DNA from: Chinchilla lanigera
Lineage: Eukaryota; Chordata; Mammalia; Rodentia; Chinchillidae
Reading direction: 5' to 3'
Length of the DNA stretch: 64,000 bases
Assembly (NCBI RefSeq): GCF_000276665.1
Contig: NW_004955417.1
Coordinates: forward strand, 10,091,598 to 10,155,597
The translations under genes were made by a program, and so were the position numbers. This document shows, one piece after another, positions 50,968 to 63,229 of this stretch. The stretch's first letter is position 1; each line of letters starts with the position of its first letter. The notes beneath the pieces were generated by a model. That model did not search any database. It saw nothing but the letters and a program-made list of their open reading frames with translations, and was not told the DNA's origin.

Positions 50968-51165
50968 CTTTGCTGGGGGCAATGGTGCACATCTACAACC
51001 CCAGCTACTCGGGAGGCTAGCGTAGGGGAATAGTAGGTTCAAGGCCAGCCTGGGTAGCTTAGTCAGATCTGGTCTCAAATTTTTAAAAAACCATTCAGGA
51101 TATAGTTCAGTTCTATAGAGCCAAGTACCAGGCCTTGAGTTCAATGCCTGGTACAGAAAATTTAA
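50968..51165 (+). repeat. Dimeric B1-ID SINE
   Basis: B1 half (cccagctactcgggaggcta, aaggccagcctgggtagctt), A/T-rich linker, ID half (gatatagttcagttctatag ... cttgagttcaatgcctggta). Confidence 0.78.
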
Positions 51166-51199
51166 ATAACCTTGCTTCTATTAGAGTCAGCACAAATAT

Positions 51200-51960
51200 T
51201 TTTGCATTTGTCATTGTTATTACAAAGAAATACAAGGCTGTGGCCCAAGATGAATAAATGACCAGTAGAATGGATTTACAGACAGAGCCACGGGTGTGTA
51301 GTTACTTAGGATAAGGGCAGCATGCAGTGCCGTGAGGAGGGGTGTTTTGGGTGATCAAGGAACTATCCCAATAGGAAAAAATGGGGTTTTACCTTTACAT
51401 CCGACTTAAAAATCAATTCCAGGTACAAGATAGATCTAAGTGTGAAAGAGATGACAAGACTTCCAGAGGATAGTAGCTGGCAGTGTACTTGGGACTCTGA
51501 TGTAGGCTAAAATTTCTTCAACAAGACCCAAAAAAAAGATGAATCACAGAGGAAAATATTGGTAAGTTATACATTAAATATAAATTTACTTTAATTTAAA
51601 TTGAAAATATTAAATCGACATTAAAATCAAACATTACAATCAAGAACTCTGCATCCAAAGATCCCATTATTTTTCTCATACTTCTCACTTCTGCCAAAGC
51701 ATTCTTATCCAGAATAAAGTTATCGAGTCAGTAGGGAGCAGTCAATCGGATAGAAAGCTAGCAAAAGACTTGTGTATCCAACCCTCAAAAGGGGTTTCCA
51801 AATGATCGGTAAGCACATTTGAAAAGTGTTTCATCTTTCTTAGCCACTGTGAGAATGCAAAATAAATCCATAGAACACCACCAAGAAGCCACCAAAATGA
51901 CCAAAATGTCAAAACTTAGATCCCACGTGCTTTCAGGGAATGTGTGGAACAACTCAACTT
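51200..51960 (+). repeat. Old L1 ORF2 3' fragment
   Basis: aattccaggtacaagataga, gcaaaagacttgtgtatcca and gccactgtgagaatgcaaaa follow the order of the 3' part of L1 ORF2. Many stops and indels, inactive. Confidence 0.65.
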
Positions 51961-53290
51961 TTACGTTCACCGTGTCGAGGGAGGGGAGTAGCGTTCATCT
52001 GTAGCTTTGAATCAGGCTATTCCGCATCTTAAAGACAGGAGGACCTGTCTTTGCAGTTTGCGTCTGACCTAACGCATGGGTGTCAGCAGGTGGCAGTAGA
52101 GTGCACTCCAATCTTTTCAGGACCTGACTGGAACTCTTCTGACTGTGCTATCAGCTGTGGATAGACTCCACGGACCCCAGAACGAAGAGAAATTTCACGC
52201 CAGCAATCCCCCTCGCCGCTTCACTACCTTGTCAGCTGACATGCTTCTGCCAAATGAGAACGCTGGGCGGCTTGGATAACTAGTGTGTATTACTCACCCA
52301 CTGCTGAGATGTGTTTAACCTGTGTGGGAATGGAACGCTACAATTAGAAATTTATTTTCATCCCTTTCTTAGGGAAGAGGGTCACAAAACAAGGGTCACA
52401 CCTCAAAAAAATTTTAGAGCAAATTTTCTAATGATTATGGGATCCCCTCCTCTCCTTTTAATGAATACAAGTTTACACTGAAATCTTTTTGAAAATTAAG
52501 CTACTATCCAGTGTGTAATACCCCCATTATACAGTTGCCCCAAGTAGAACCCTAAGAGTCATTTCCTTTATAATATGACATATAGCATTGTCATGTAATA
52601 TACATACTATGTTGACTGTCAATATTATGTTACAAAAATATTATATGTCGCGTATTTTAATGTTGCAAATGTAAATCTTCACCAAAATCTTTCTTCTCTT
52701 AGATTCTTTATTTTGGTATGACTCAAGTCTTCAGATCAATAAGATTACAAGGGACATGTTTTTGCACATGTTGAACTCTGTATGTGTAGGGATATATCCC
52801 ACATTTTTTGTTTATATATTAGCTGTACTTTTCAATACTGTTATGGTATTACTTTTGCATCTTTTGTATTCATTCTTTTACTGGATAGAAATGGAACAAC
52901 ATAAAAATAATCACATCTGATGAGCGATATGGATGAGCCTGTTACTGGGTCTGCTCTCAGCTAGCAGTGTGTCCCTAATTTGAACCTGTTTCTTTTCCTC
53001 TGGGAGACAGCAGAATTTACATAAAATGGTCAAAACTATTTTGAACTTCTGCTTATTCAGACAACTTCCTAAAAACTCTTTGAACATACAAAGAACTTTT
53101 TTTTTCATATCTTCCAATTGTCAGTCCTTCTGGTTTGCTTTTAAAAATGACAGAGCAAATATAAACAAGACTTATCACCAAAGATTTATATCCCTCCTAC
53201 CCTAATCATCTTGGACAATTTGGCACAGCCCTGTAACAGAGGGGGAGTTCCTAGGTAGAGCTGGTGGTACCACTGATAAATTCTCCTCAC
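51961..53290. other. Intergenic, nothing recognised
   Basis: Mostly AT-rich; no gene-like or clear repeat signal. Confidence 0.45.
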
Positions 53291-53310
53291 TGAGGGCAAA
53301 AACAGGTCCA

Positions 53311-53447
53311 TTGTGCTCATGGTCTCATCCCAACTATCTGGCATTACACCTGGAACATAACAGAGTCACCCAGGCAATACTTGGAGGAAGGAACGACCAA
53401 ATGACTATTTTGGTTTGCCTGATTATCTATCATAGAAGACACCTGGT
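53311..53447 (+). repeat. Source copy of a 137-bp direct duplication
   Basis: Includes an L2-like 3' end (ctggcattacacctggaaca) and its flank. Matches 53775-53911 without gaps at 129 of 137 positions. Called the source because its flanks continue as L2-type sequence. Confidence 0.9.
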
Positions 53448-53642
53448 GAGATCTAATGATGCCTTTACTGTTTCTTCTCGGGATCACAAACAATTTACAA
53501 ATGTGTATCCAGTACCTACAAATGCCAGGTACTGTGCTAGCTGCTAAGGATACAAAGGTAGATAAGACACGGCATCTGCTTTTACAGAGCTTGTAGTTGA
53601 ACATAAGAAGCAATACAACAAATAAATACAAATGTAAGTACT

Positions 53643-54240
53643 GTGTTAGTTTCCTATGGTTTGTTTAGCAAATTGCCACAATTCTGTGGCTTAAAGCAAC
53701 CCAAAATTATCCTGCAATGCTCAACTCCGGAAGTCTGAAGTAGTTTAACTAGACTTTTGCCAGCAGGGCTGCGTTTGTGTTCATGGTCTTATCCCAACTA
53801 TCTGGCATTACTCCTGGAACATAACAGAGTCACTCAGGCAATACTTGGAGGAAGGAATGACCAAATGAATATTTTGGTTTGCCTGATTATCTATCATAGA
53901 AGAGATCTGGTTTGTGGAAGCTATTGGAAATACCGCATTATCTTGTCTTTTCCGGCTTTTAGAAGCTGCCTGCATTCCTAGGCTCTTGGCCCTTCAGCCT
54001 TCCAAAAACCAACAGCATCTTATCTTTAAATCTCTCTCTGACTCACCTTCTTCCGTCTTCCTCTTCCAAGGATTTCTATGATGCCAATGAGCTCACTGGA
54101 TGGTGAAGGATAATTTCTCCATCTCAAGATCATTAGCTTAATCACATCTGCAGAGCCGATTTTGCTATGTCAGGTAAAATATTCACCAGTTCTGAGATCT
54201 CAGCGTTCCCTTGAGGGCTGGGGGAAAGCATTATTCTGCC
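53643..54240 (-). repeat. MLT1-like MaLR LTR, antisense, interrupted
   Basis: gtgttagtttcctatggttt, ctgtggcttaaagcaaccca and ccggaagtctgaagt before the break, then ttccggcttttagaagctgc, cctgcattcctaggctcttg and gcttaatcacatctgcagag after it. This matches the order of an antisense MLT1 LTR. Confidence 0.7.
53775..53911 (+). repeat. Second copy of the 137-bp duplication
   Basis: Same orientation as 53311-53447, eight mismatches, no gaps. Sits inside the MLT1-like LTR (53643-54240), whose sequence resumes after it with gtggaagc. Confidence 0.9.
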
Positions 54241-55197
54241 TACCAGAAGGACAATCTATGTGCAGGGTCAAAGGAGCAAAACCGTAAAACCAGCGTTCCT
54301 GAAACAGTTTGTGTAGTCTGAAAAGGGTTATGAAAGAGATGCTTCAACTGAGACACAAAGGATAATCAAAAGCCAGTCAAGATTTTAGGATGTGAACAAG
54401 ACTGAAGGTTTCCAAATAGAATGAACAGCAGGTGCAAAGGCCCTGAAGATGAAGCATCTTCATCAACAAGGCTCTAGACTGACTGTTTGACAGCACTGAC
54501 CAACACTGGAGAAAGGATTCGTGTAGAGTCAAGCATATTTCAAATCAAGAACAACAAAGTGCCTTATTTCATCTAATTCTTGTGCTGACCTTCCTCACTG
54601 CAGCAGACAGAGCAAGATTTTGTTTTAGCTTGGCTCTTTTTAGCTAGCAGAATGTGGGTTCAATTCAGTGCCCTGAATAGTTCTCATTTTCTGGAGCTGT
54701 TCTCAAAGACATCATTACACATGGTTGCTGTTGGTCATTATCTGCAAGGGAACGAGATCAAGCTCAAAGCACAAAGCCAAAGTCAGTGAATCCTGTGTAG
54801 CAAAGGTCTGCTCCTTGCTGGGGTTGGCTATTATTCTGATCATGTTTTCACGTTGTCAGTTTTCTTTTATAGCAGCTCATTGTGAGGAGCTGAGGGACAG
54901 AACTCACACAGCAGGAAAGAACAGCTGAGACAGGCCAGGGCATTTTTTAAAAATAGTGTTAAAATGAATCATCGAGCTCTGCTTCCTCTTATGCCACTTA
55001 CTAAGCTTTAAAACTCAAGTCAGTGTTGACTGGAAATAATTGCCACCAGTGTTTTCGGGGCGCTTGATTCCCAACATAGTAAATATTTGGGTGCCTTTCC
55101 ATGCATCCTTTTTAGCTGTCTGTATCTCAAGAGCAAAGCAATTTTAGCTGCAGGAAAGCTCGTTAAGTTGATCCTTTTTCAAAAAATTTGTTCTCTT

Positions 55198-55272
55198 GGT
55201 GCTTAGAATCGAACCCAGGGCCTTTTGCATGCTGAAAACATGCTTTACCACTGAGTTACACTCCCAACCCTA
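55198..55272 (-). repeat. Older ID-type SINE, antisense
   Basis: ggtgcttagaatcgaaccca, gggccttttgcatgctgaaa and ctttaccactgagttacact. Confidence 0.75.
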
Positions 55273-55379
55273 AATTGGCATTTTGAGTATTGTTGTAAGT
55301 CAGCGGGCCATTTTAGCTGTAGACTCTAGAGGGAAAAGAGTTATGAGATTTTATGTGTGAGGAGATTTTGGTCCTAAAC

Positions 55380-55860
55380 ATTGTCTTTGTTACTTTTCTC
55401 ATTGCTGAGACAAAATACCGGACACCCAAAGTTAAGGAGGAAAGGTTTATTTGGCTCACAGGTTGTAGAGATTTCTGTCCATAGTCAGCTGGCTCCAAGA
55501 CAGGGTGGCACAGCAGAGGGGCATCATACAGGAGAAACAGTTCATGGCAAAGCAGGGCAGGCAGAAGGCAACCAGCAGTAAAATAGCAAGCAGCAAGTGA
55601 CAAGTGACAAGCAGTGCCACTCTTTATATCTTATCCAGGCTACTCACCTTTAGGGGTGCCCCTTATATCTTATCCAGGCTACTCACCCTTAGGGCAGGTA
55701 GCACCTACACCCTTAGTCCTAGGGTCACACCATGAATCAATCCCAGCATCACACTCTTGACCCCAGCATCACACACCCCAGATCCAGCCACCTCTGAAAA
55801 GCCACCTATGACCTCAGAGGCTTCGGGGGGACATCTAGATGCAAGTTGTAACAGACACTC
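55380..55860 (-). repeat. MaLR-like LTR remnant, antisense
   Basis: attgctgagacaaaataccg, aggtttatttggctcacagg and ccagccacctctgaaaagcc, ending agatgcaagttgtaaca. Same family as 22515-22870 and 60360-60490. Includes a 39-bp tandem duplication at 55624-55701. Confidence 0.6.
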
Positions 55861-56885
55861 ACCAAAACTGAAGTCTAACCCTATTCCTCTTGTTCTAACT
55901 GCTCTTCATGGTTATTACAAAGCTACTGGAAAAGCCCTCCCTTTTTTTGTTCATTTTCTGTATATTTAGGACAAAGAGACAGTAGAATTACCACTAAGAG
56001 CAAAAGCTTGGAATTCCTCGCCTCTCTGTTTTCTTGTGTGGGATTCTCAGCAAACCCTTCTACCTCTGCGTGCCTGCTGTGCATCTGTAAAAGCAGACAG
56101 TACTGGCTGCAGAGGGAAGCTGTGAGGGCTGGAGGAGGTAATGTAAGTACGGTTGGGAGCGCAGTGCCAGAATAGGTGCATGCACGAGGAATGTTTCAGC
56201 TCATCAAGGCAGTTGCTCTACTGACAACCACGCAACAAGTTAACGTGACACATATGCGTATGTGATGCTTCGGTGGTACTATGAGTTTCGGTATTGATGT
56301 GACACTTCAGGGGACATGAGCCGGCCCAACAGTGCTCAGAAAAGCAATCAGTTTTAACTAATCAGTATGCTTGAGAGGGACACTGGGGTGAGACCGTTAG
56401 TGTAATTTAAAGCTGTGTTAATTGAGGATCCAAAATAAAGGAAGAAATGGCCCTATTTTATTGCTGCTTACACCTTATCCATGGTACTGTGTCTAGTTCT
56501 GAGTCTGCTAGATTCGAAGGAGCCTTGCAAATTGAATTTTATTGAAAAGGCTGCAATCAGGAGGGTCAAAGAGTCAGAGATGCCCCATGAGGAATAATAG
56601 GAGAAAATGGGGAAAAGATTTACCAGGACCATGAGGGCATTCTTCAAACTTTGGTCCTGTGAAAGAGGAAGTTACGTCTCCTGAGTTCAGAACAAAGATA
56701 GCTCTAGTATTTGGGAAAATATGACCTGTTCCATGATGTGTGTGTCTACATCCATAAAGTAACAAGTCTTGTTACTAAGATTCTCCAGGGAGACCCTATA
56801 CATACAATTAGGTCAGGAAAGAATCTAAAGCAGATGAAGATAAAGTGAGAGCTCTGTGACTTGTATCTTCTTCCTCCCAATTCAC
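55861..56885. other. Intergenic, nothing recognised
   Basis: No repeat or gene signal that I can assign. Confidence 0.45.
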
Positions 56886-57060
56886 AGACAGAATTGGGTA
56901 GTGGAAAGTCCACTAGGCTGAAAGGTAAAGATCTGAATTTCAAATCTGTCTTGGTTGATGACTACCCCTTGGCTAAATCAGTTATACTTCGTGGGCTTCT
57001 GTTCTAATATGAGGGGTCCCAGTGGTCTCTCACACCTTCTCCACCTCTAACTCCATGATC
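56886..57060 (+). repeat. MIR-like fragment
   Basis: gggtagtggaaagtccacta, ctgaatttcaaatctgtctt and gactaccccttggctaaatc resemble the sense MIR order, poorly conserved. Confidence 0.45.
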
Positions 57061-58440
57061 CATGGCTGATAACCTTCTACACGTAAAACCCTGGATGAAG
57101 ATAATTAAGATTCATCCAAGCCCAATTGTCTTTGGACAAGTCATTTAACCTAAAATCGAGTTTCATGTATTTTTAAATGGTGGTAACGATCATGAGAGTG
57201 TGGGTAGAGCAGAAGTTAAGGAAAGCACATCGGGTGAAGTACATAAAGCCATTTTAATGACTCTGCCATTTGAACATGACTTGTGGTGTAGAGCAAGCCA
57301 CTGAAAACCCCTCATTTACTATCCCTAAATAAATCAACTGATAGAAGAGTATTGCTGGATACCTACAAAATATCCATTTCCTCTTCTTTGTTACTACATA
57401 ATAAAGGCTGAATTTGGGATGGAATATGCTTAATTTCTATTGCAGATCTATGGATACATTTCATGGTAGCCAAAGAAAAATTAGCAGAAGTCTGCAAAGT
57501 AAGAACCCTGAAAAGGCTATTGGTTTCATCACAAAAGGAAGTAAACTTAGCTGCACACACTTTGGCCCTTCCCCCTGTCTTGGGATGTGGTCACGAAGGC
57601 TGGAGAGGTGGAATCGGGAGGAGGACACAGCACAGGAGGAAAGAGAAGCAGTGTCTTTGATGACACTCTTGCAGTGGTTATGCCGGTCTCAGCCTGCGTT
57701 CAGTTTTGTTACTGGAAACCATAACCCCCAATTATAGACAAGTGTCTGTTACATGCAGCCGAATGCAATCCTGATAATAAAACAGCTCTAAACAACTGCT
57801 TCCCACATCAGCTACATCATAAGATAAACTGTCTCTTAAAAGAATGTGTGACCCAACCAACATTCAGTGACAGTGAAGAATCCCTATTGTACCTGCCCTC
57901 TCTGCTTTTGTTCTAAATAATGGTAAGAAGAGAACTCTGAAATGTCCCGAAATAAGTAGCAGGTTAGAGAATGTAGAGAAGAAAGAGACAAGAGTTCATT
58001 TTAACTCAGTTTCAACAATTTGACAAAGAAAATAACAGCTGCCGCCACATTCCTTTCCTGTGTGCTGAAAGCCACCCACCAAAGCCATATCCCATTCTGC
58101 TTCGGGAGCCAACGTTTAAACGAGGCAGCGGTGCAGTCCTCTCTATATGGACTTGCCTCGCATCCCAGCACTTCACCCACTCTGCATTGTCCTGCCATTC
58201 TTACCGATAACCAATAGAGTTTCAGTGTAAACTCTTTCTATTTCTCTGCCAAAAATTTCATGACACACATCCTGGCCCCTTGGGACTGGTGGACATTTCC
58301 CCACCTGTTCTCTGGTCATGCTGCTGGTGGCTTACAAAATTTGTCCCAGGATGATCCTTTTACCTTTTGCTACCGTCTGTAAGAGCATGTGGCAGTCAGG
58401 GTGGAGTTTCAACTTGATGGGCTTCACAACTCCCCAAGGT
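57061..58440. other. Intergenic, nothing recognised
   Basis: Contains a 107-codon open frame on + (57414-57737) without recognisable domain or splice support. Confidence 0.45.
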
Positions 58441-58705
58441 GATCGGTGGCTCACGCTCCTAGGTGTGTCAGGGTGGGTCATGGGAGTGTGCCTTTGGGGT
58501 TGATGCCTGGTCCTTTGGCCCTTCCTGTCCAGCACTGTTCCCCAGCTCAGAGTCCTGGCTGCCATGAACTAGACAGATGTGTACAACGGTCCTCTGCCTC
58601 GGAACCCGTGGGTCATGGACTGACACTACAAGCAAATTAAACCTCTCCTCATTTAAATTGTGAGTTTGGGGTATTTTGCCTCAGCAACAAAAAAGCTGGC
58701 TAACA
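58441..58705 (+). repeat. LTR-like remnant (MaLR/ERVL type)
   Basis: The 3' end aagcaaattaaacctctcct, gtttggggtattttgcctca and gctggctaacacag matches the 3' end pattern of MaLR-class LTRs. Confidence 0.5.
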
Positions 58706-59934
58706 CAGAGCTCAATGTGCCCTTATTTCAGGGACCTCTTAGCCTCAAAAGTTTTATTAACACACTCTTTTCAGCATTGTCGTAAAAGAAATCATTATCA
58801 CTGTAACCCTCAACAGTGACAGCAACAAAAGTAGTAAGCATCTTCTATGGTCCTTAAAGGGCTCTTGATTAATTACCTCATTTCAAGCAGCGCTGCTTAA
58901 CTCAGGGACATTCAGCTGGAGAAAAGATAGTATTAACTTGAACTTTCTTAAACAGCCTTTGTAGGGTTATACTTATTGTCCCATAAACTATCCTAAAGTG
59001 CTAAGAAGGAAAACAAAATTATTATTAACTTTTCAATTCATGTTTATAATAACTAACATTTCATAGTAAATTTATATTACATTACTTATTGTATGGCTAC
59101 TCACTCTATAACATATGAGAGTCTTATAAAATTACACGTACTTTACATTTATGTCTGTTTTATAGAATTTAAGAATAACTTTACAGCTTTAGGTGATTGT
59201 ATAAGTTCATATTTTGCTTTTATGATAGCCAGCTGGTTGTATATATTGTTTATGTGGTGCTGAATTCCTGGTCAGGATGCTATTCTGTTATAATAATTTT
59301 CCTAGGAGTTGCACAGCTTCTATTTTGTAGCAGTACACTTCACGATGCCATTTCTTAAAATGGCTGCACTCCATTTAAGAACAGATAAGAGTCATATTTT
59401 TCTTCTTCCTATAAGGATTTGTCTCTGTAAGTCCCTGCTGGACAGGAGAAACTGTCTTTTTGAAGCTCGCTCAACCAAAACTATGCAAGTTCCTCTGTCA
59501 GTTCTGTGTACATCCATATACCTTTCCACTAGCCAGTTTGCTTCACTTCCTGAGTACACATGCTTCCCACATACCTCCACTCCTGGTCACTAGGTCTGTG
59601 CTTCTGCCTCCCTAGGATGGCCCTGCCCCCCACATGCAACCGGGAACTTCTCCTTCTGGTGGCCTGGGCGTAGCTGCTTGGCTCCTCCCTCTATAATTTG
59701 CAGAAGAAATTTTGTGATTTATTTTTAAACTTCCTGCATATCTAGATGTCCCAAATGGCACAGCACCCAGCACCTCCTGCCTTAGTTCCTCTACTCCAGA
59801 TTTACCCAGGGGCACCTTGTGGAATAACAAGGTAAACCCAAACTCTGTGACCCCAGGTGTACCTTGGGCAGGAATGCCACTTTCTAACAAAGACCAGCTC
59901 TCCCAAAGAGCAGCTCTATTTACTCATGACAGGT
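58706..59934. other. Intergenic, nothing recognised
   Basis: AT-rich first half, mixed second half; no gene signal. Confidence 0.45.
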
Positions 59935-60000
59935 AGGGAGGCTCAGGGCCAAACCCAGGGCCTCACACATATTACACAAGTGCTCTAACACTGACCTGCA
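59935..60000 (-). repeat. Older ID-type SINE fragment, antisense
   Basis: ggctcagggccaaacccagg, gcctcacacatattacacaa and gtgctctaacactgacct. Confidence 0.6.
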
Positions 60001-60164
60001 TCCTCACTTCCTCCTTCAAGGAAGAGCTCTTTTACCACTTGCTAAGAGAATGTTTTCCCCATCTGGTTATAATCATTATATACAAAGCGTATTTGCTCAC
60101 ATATTTCCATGAATAACCAAAGAAAACTCTAACTTCACAGACTCTTTTCATGAGCTCAGTCTTT

Positions 60165-60283
60165 AAATTTTGATTTTAATTGTTTTTTTTTTTCTGGTAC
60201 CAGGAACCGAACTCACTACCTTGCGCTCTCCAGGCGAGCGTTGTGCTGCTAAGCTAAATCCGCAGCCCAAATTTTGATTTTAA
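60165..60283 (-). repeat. ID SINE, antisense, with 15-bp target-site duplication
   Basis: Body 60180-60268 (T run, ggtaccaggaaccgaactca ... gctaagctaaatccgcagcc). Perfect flanking repeats aaattttgattttaa at 60165-60179 and 60269-60283. Confidence 0.94.
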
Positions 60284-60359
60284 GAGGCTACAAGCCTTCT
60301 GGTTTGAGCCACCCACACCCAGCATAGGCCTTCCCCTTATCCTTACCTAGAACTATGCT

Positions 60360-60490
60360 AAACCAACCAATGGATTAATCCAATCACTACGTACCCTTCA
60401 TCCACATCCACACACCCTAGACCCAGTCACTTTAAAAGCTTCACCTCTGAGCACTTTGGAGAACATCTAGATACAAGCCATATAAGTAAG
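60360..60490 (-). repeat. MaLR-like LTR fragment, antisense
   Basis: accctagacccagtcacttt, aaaagcttcacctctgagca and gagaacatctagatacaagc match the end of 55380-55860. Confidence 0.55.
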
Positions 60491-60973
60491 GAAAGGCAGA
60501 TTGTGGGTGTATCTGGCATTTCTTCAACTCAAACATAAGTATCTCAAAGACTCAGGTTGTCCAGGGTTCTTGGGGCCGAATGAATGACCAGGTTTGCATG
60601 CACGTGTAAGTACAAGGTGTAAAGTTAGCTTAGCTACACAAGAGGTTAAAATATAAACCAGACTTATTGAAAAATTTGCCAACAATTGAAAAATCATTTC
60701 TCTTACAATAAAAATTTCCACTATTTTCTAACGACAATTCAGCCAGTTGAAGCTTAATTTTGCTATATGACTGAAATGTCTCCCCCCCCCCCATCAAGAA
60801 TTATCTGCTTCAGTGGAGCCATTCACAGATCTTCCCACCTCTTGAGAGCACCCTGTCCCGTAACACAACATCCTGATGAGATGGTGCCTTCCCGGGTCTC
60901 AATACATTAGGAAAAGCCCTGGGTCTTTCAAATAGTGAAGATTCCTGAGAAATTGCACAGACGTGCATGCAGA

Positions 60974-61002
60974 TGTGTGTGTGCATGTGTGTGTGTGTGT
61001 GT
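60974..61002. repeat. (GT)n microsatellite
   Basis: Imperfect GT run with two CA interruptions. A short poly-C run lies nearby at 60782-60793. Confidence 0.95.
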
Positions 61003-61125
61003 TTTCATGTGCTCACATTATAGCTATAGCAGAAGAACTATGAAGGAGGAGTACTGGCTTATGTTCCTCAGATCACCTATCAGTCTGAATGGTTCTACAA
61101 AATTCCTATTCCTTGTCTTGCCCAT

Positions 61126-61258
61126 GCAGCTATAGCTCTTTTTTTTTTTTTTTTTTTTGGTTTTTCTCCGGTACCAGGAACCGAACTCATGACCTTGCGC
61201 TTGCCAGGCAGGCGCTTTGCCGCTGAGCTAAATTCCCAGCCCCGCAGCTATAGCTCTT
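61126..61258 (-). repeat. ID SINE, antisense, with 15-bp target-site duplication
   Basis: Body 61141-61243 (long T run, ccggtaccaggaaccgaact ... gctgagctaaattcccagcc). Perfect flanks gcagctatagctctt at 61126-61140 and 61244-61258. Probably one of the youngest elements here. Confidence 0.95.
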
Positions 61259-62120
61259 GCTTCTATCATTTCACATCTACAGGAACCACCCCGTTATTCT
61301 CTAACGTTAGCCGATTGTATGTTTTAAGCATTTGCTGAATCTGGGATAATGAAGGAGAGCTATGGCATAGCTCAGGTGGAGAAAGTTGAACAGCAGGTCT
61401 TGGGGTTCTCAAAGTCCTTCTGCAAACTGTGCGGCATGGGGGACTTACATTTTTGTCTTTCCTTTTAAGGCCAGGTCAGCTGCTGTGCTGCTCGGTCTTG
61501 CCTTCCTCCCTATCCCAGTCCTTTGATCATCTATCTTCTTCTCAGAGTCTTCAGGGTTCCTGTACCTTCTTCATTCAGTGATGACTCAAAAACTCCCTAA
61601 CTTTACAGAGAAAGAGGCCGAGGCAAGTTAGAGTTAAAGAACTCGTCTCAGACACCTTTGCCTAGAAGCATGTGCTCTCACTTAGAGTATGTGATCTCTG
61701 AGGCAGGCGGAGGACTTTGGATGAAGGGAAGAGGTAGCTAATGCCACCGCCATTGATAGAGCCACCCCTCACCGTTAACATCCACCCTCTCTGCATTACC
61801 TGCAGAACATGCTGGCTGTCCGCGAAAACCCTCTCCTTCTAGAATATTGAGCATTGCAGAGCTGACCTTGTATCACTGACAGCCCCTCCACAGGGGTCTC
61901 AGACAAAAGAGCAGCCTTGTCTCTTCCACCTCCCAAAATGTGAAAGCAACTTCAAGCAACTCTTTTTAATGGGAAATGCTCCTTTTCTGTAAAGCTTGCA
62001 GGATATACATTACTAGAATACACATTCTTCATTTAACTACCAAGTTCCGCTCCTGTGACTAGGTCATTAAATGAATGTGTTGTTACATGAGGAAGTATAT
62101 CTAATATATACATTAAAATA
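61259..62120. other. Intergenic, nothing recognised
   Basis: Mixed composition; no gene or repeat identified. Confidence 0.45.
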
Positions 62121-62123
62121 TTC

Positions 62124-62252
62124 AGAACAAAGGAAACTCAGGGCTGGGGCTTTAGCTCAGTGGCACAGCCCCTGCTTGGCAAGCACAAGGTCGTGAGTTC
62201 GGTTCCGGTACCGGAAGAAAAAAACAAAAAACAAACAAAAGAACAAAGGAAA
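62124..62252 (+). repeat. ID SINE with 13-bp target-site duplication
   Basis: Body about 62141-62239 (gggctggggctttagctcag ... gttccggtaccggaag, A-rich tail). Flanked by agaacaaaggaaa at 62124-62136 and 62240-62252. Confidence 0.92.
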
Positions 62253-62609
62253 TTCCAACTTGATGACTGCTTTTATTAGCATAACTCTTACATTCAGTAC
62301 TGTAATGTATAACAGAACACAAAATTACAGTACTATACTGTGTAGGACAGTCAGCAAAAATTACAGTGCAGTACTGTATAAACAAGGTATATGGTACAGA
62401 AGAAAGACATTGAGGCTCTAAAACAGTACGTACAGGACTATACAAAAAAAAGACAAGTCGTAAGTCTGAACTGTACATTACTGTCGTAAGTCCAAGCAGT
62501 CGTTAAACAGGTCATTAAACAAAAATATCTGTATTCAAAGAGTGTTTATGCTTCCCTCTATTTCTAGGACACTGTCAAGTTTTACGATGGAGGAACAATA
62601 TCCCAACAC

Positions 62610-62745
62610 CGAATCTAGCGGACCTGTACCTCATCATCTCCCTTATCTATGGTTCAGAAAACTGAGGCCCAAAGCAGTCCGGGGCCAGGTCCACGCCCAC
62701 TGGTAGGCTCCTCAGTGGAAAGCTGGGACCACAGTCTCCTCAGGA
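62610..62745 (-). repeat. MIR SINE
   Basis: atggttcagaaaactgaggc, ccaaagcagtccggggccag and agtggaaagctgggacc in antisense MIR order. Confidence 0.6.
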
Positions 62746-63229
62746 CAGGAGCGGCTGGTCTGGTAATGGCTTCATGGGCACATGACATACTTTAGGTTAT
62801 TCACCTTACTGTCAAGTATAATAAAGGCGGCTCCCAATTCTTACAAACATACTTACAGATTTAAACTCTGCAAAAGGTATGATTAGACATGCAAAATACA
62901 TACATACGTATTAGCGGTACTGGTAAAACTTACCTACCAGTAAGGAAATTTGTGTTGTATTGTCAAAAGATACAGCCTCTGTGACAGTGAGCTGTTGTGT
63001 CAAACGGAGCAAGAAGTGCCCACTGGTTGGCTTAGCACATTTCCGGGCGTGACTGAATGGACTGACTGAAGAGGGAAGACCCGCCCCTCACGGGAGAGTT
63101 CCCGGTATCACTCCGCGTTAAGTGGCACCCACCCTCCTCAGTGAGTGGCGCCCACTGATAGGCTTGCCCTTGGATGGAATGACGAAGGAAGAGAAGAAGG
63201 AAGCCTCGCTGCTGTTTCTTCAGAGGAGC

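Noticed and set aside
57414..57737. 107-codon open frame on +
   Set aside because: No recognisable protein, no promoter or splice context; length is compatible with chance.
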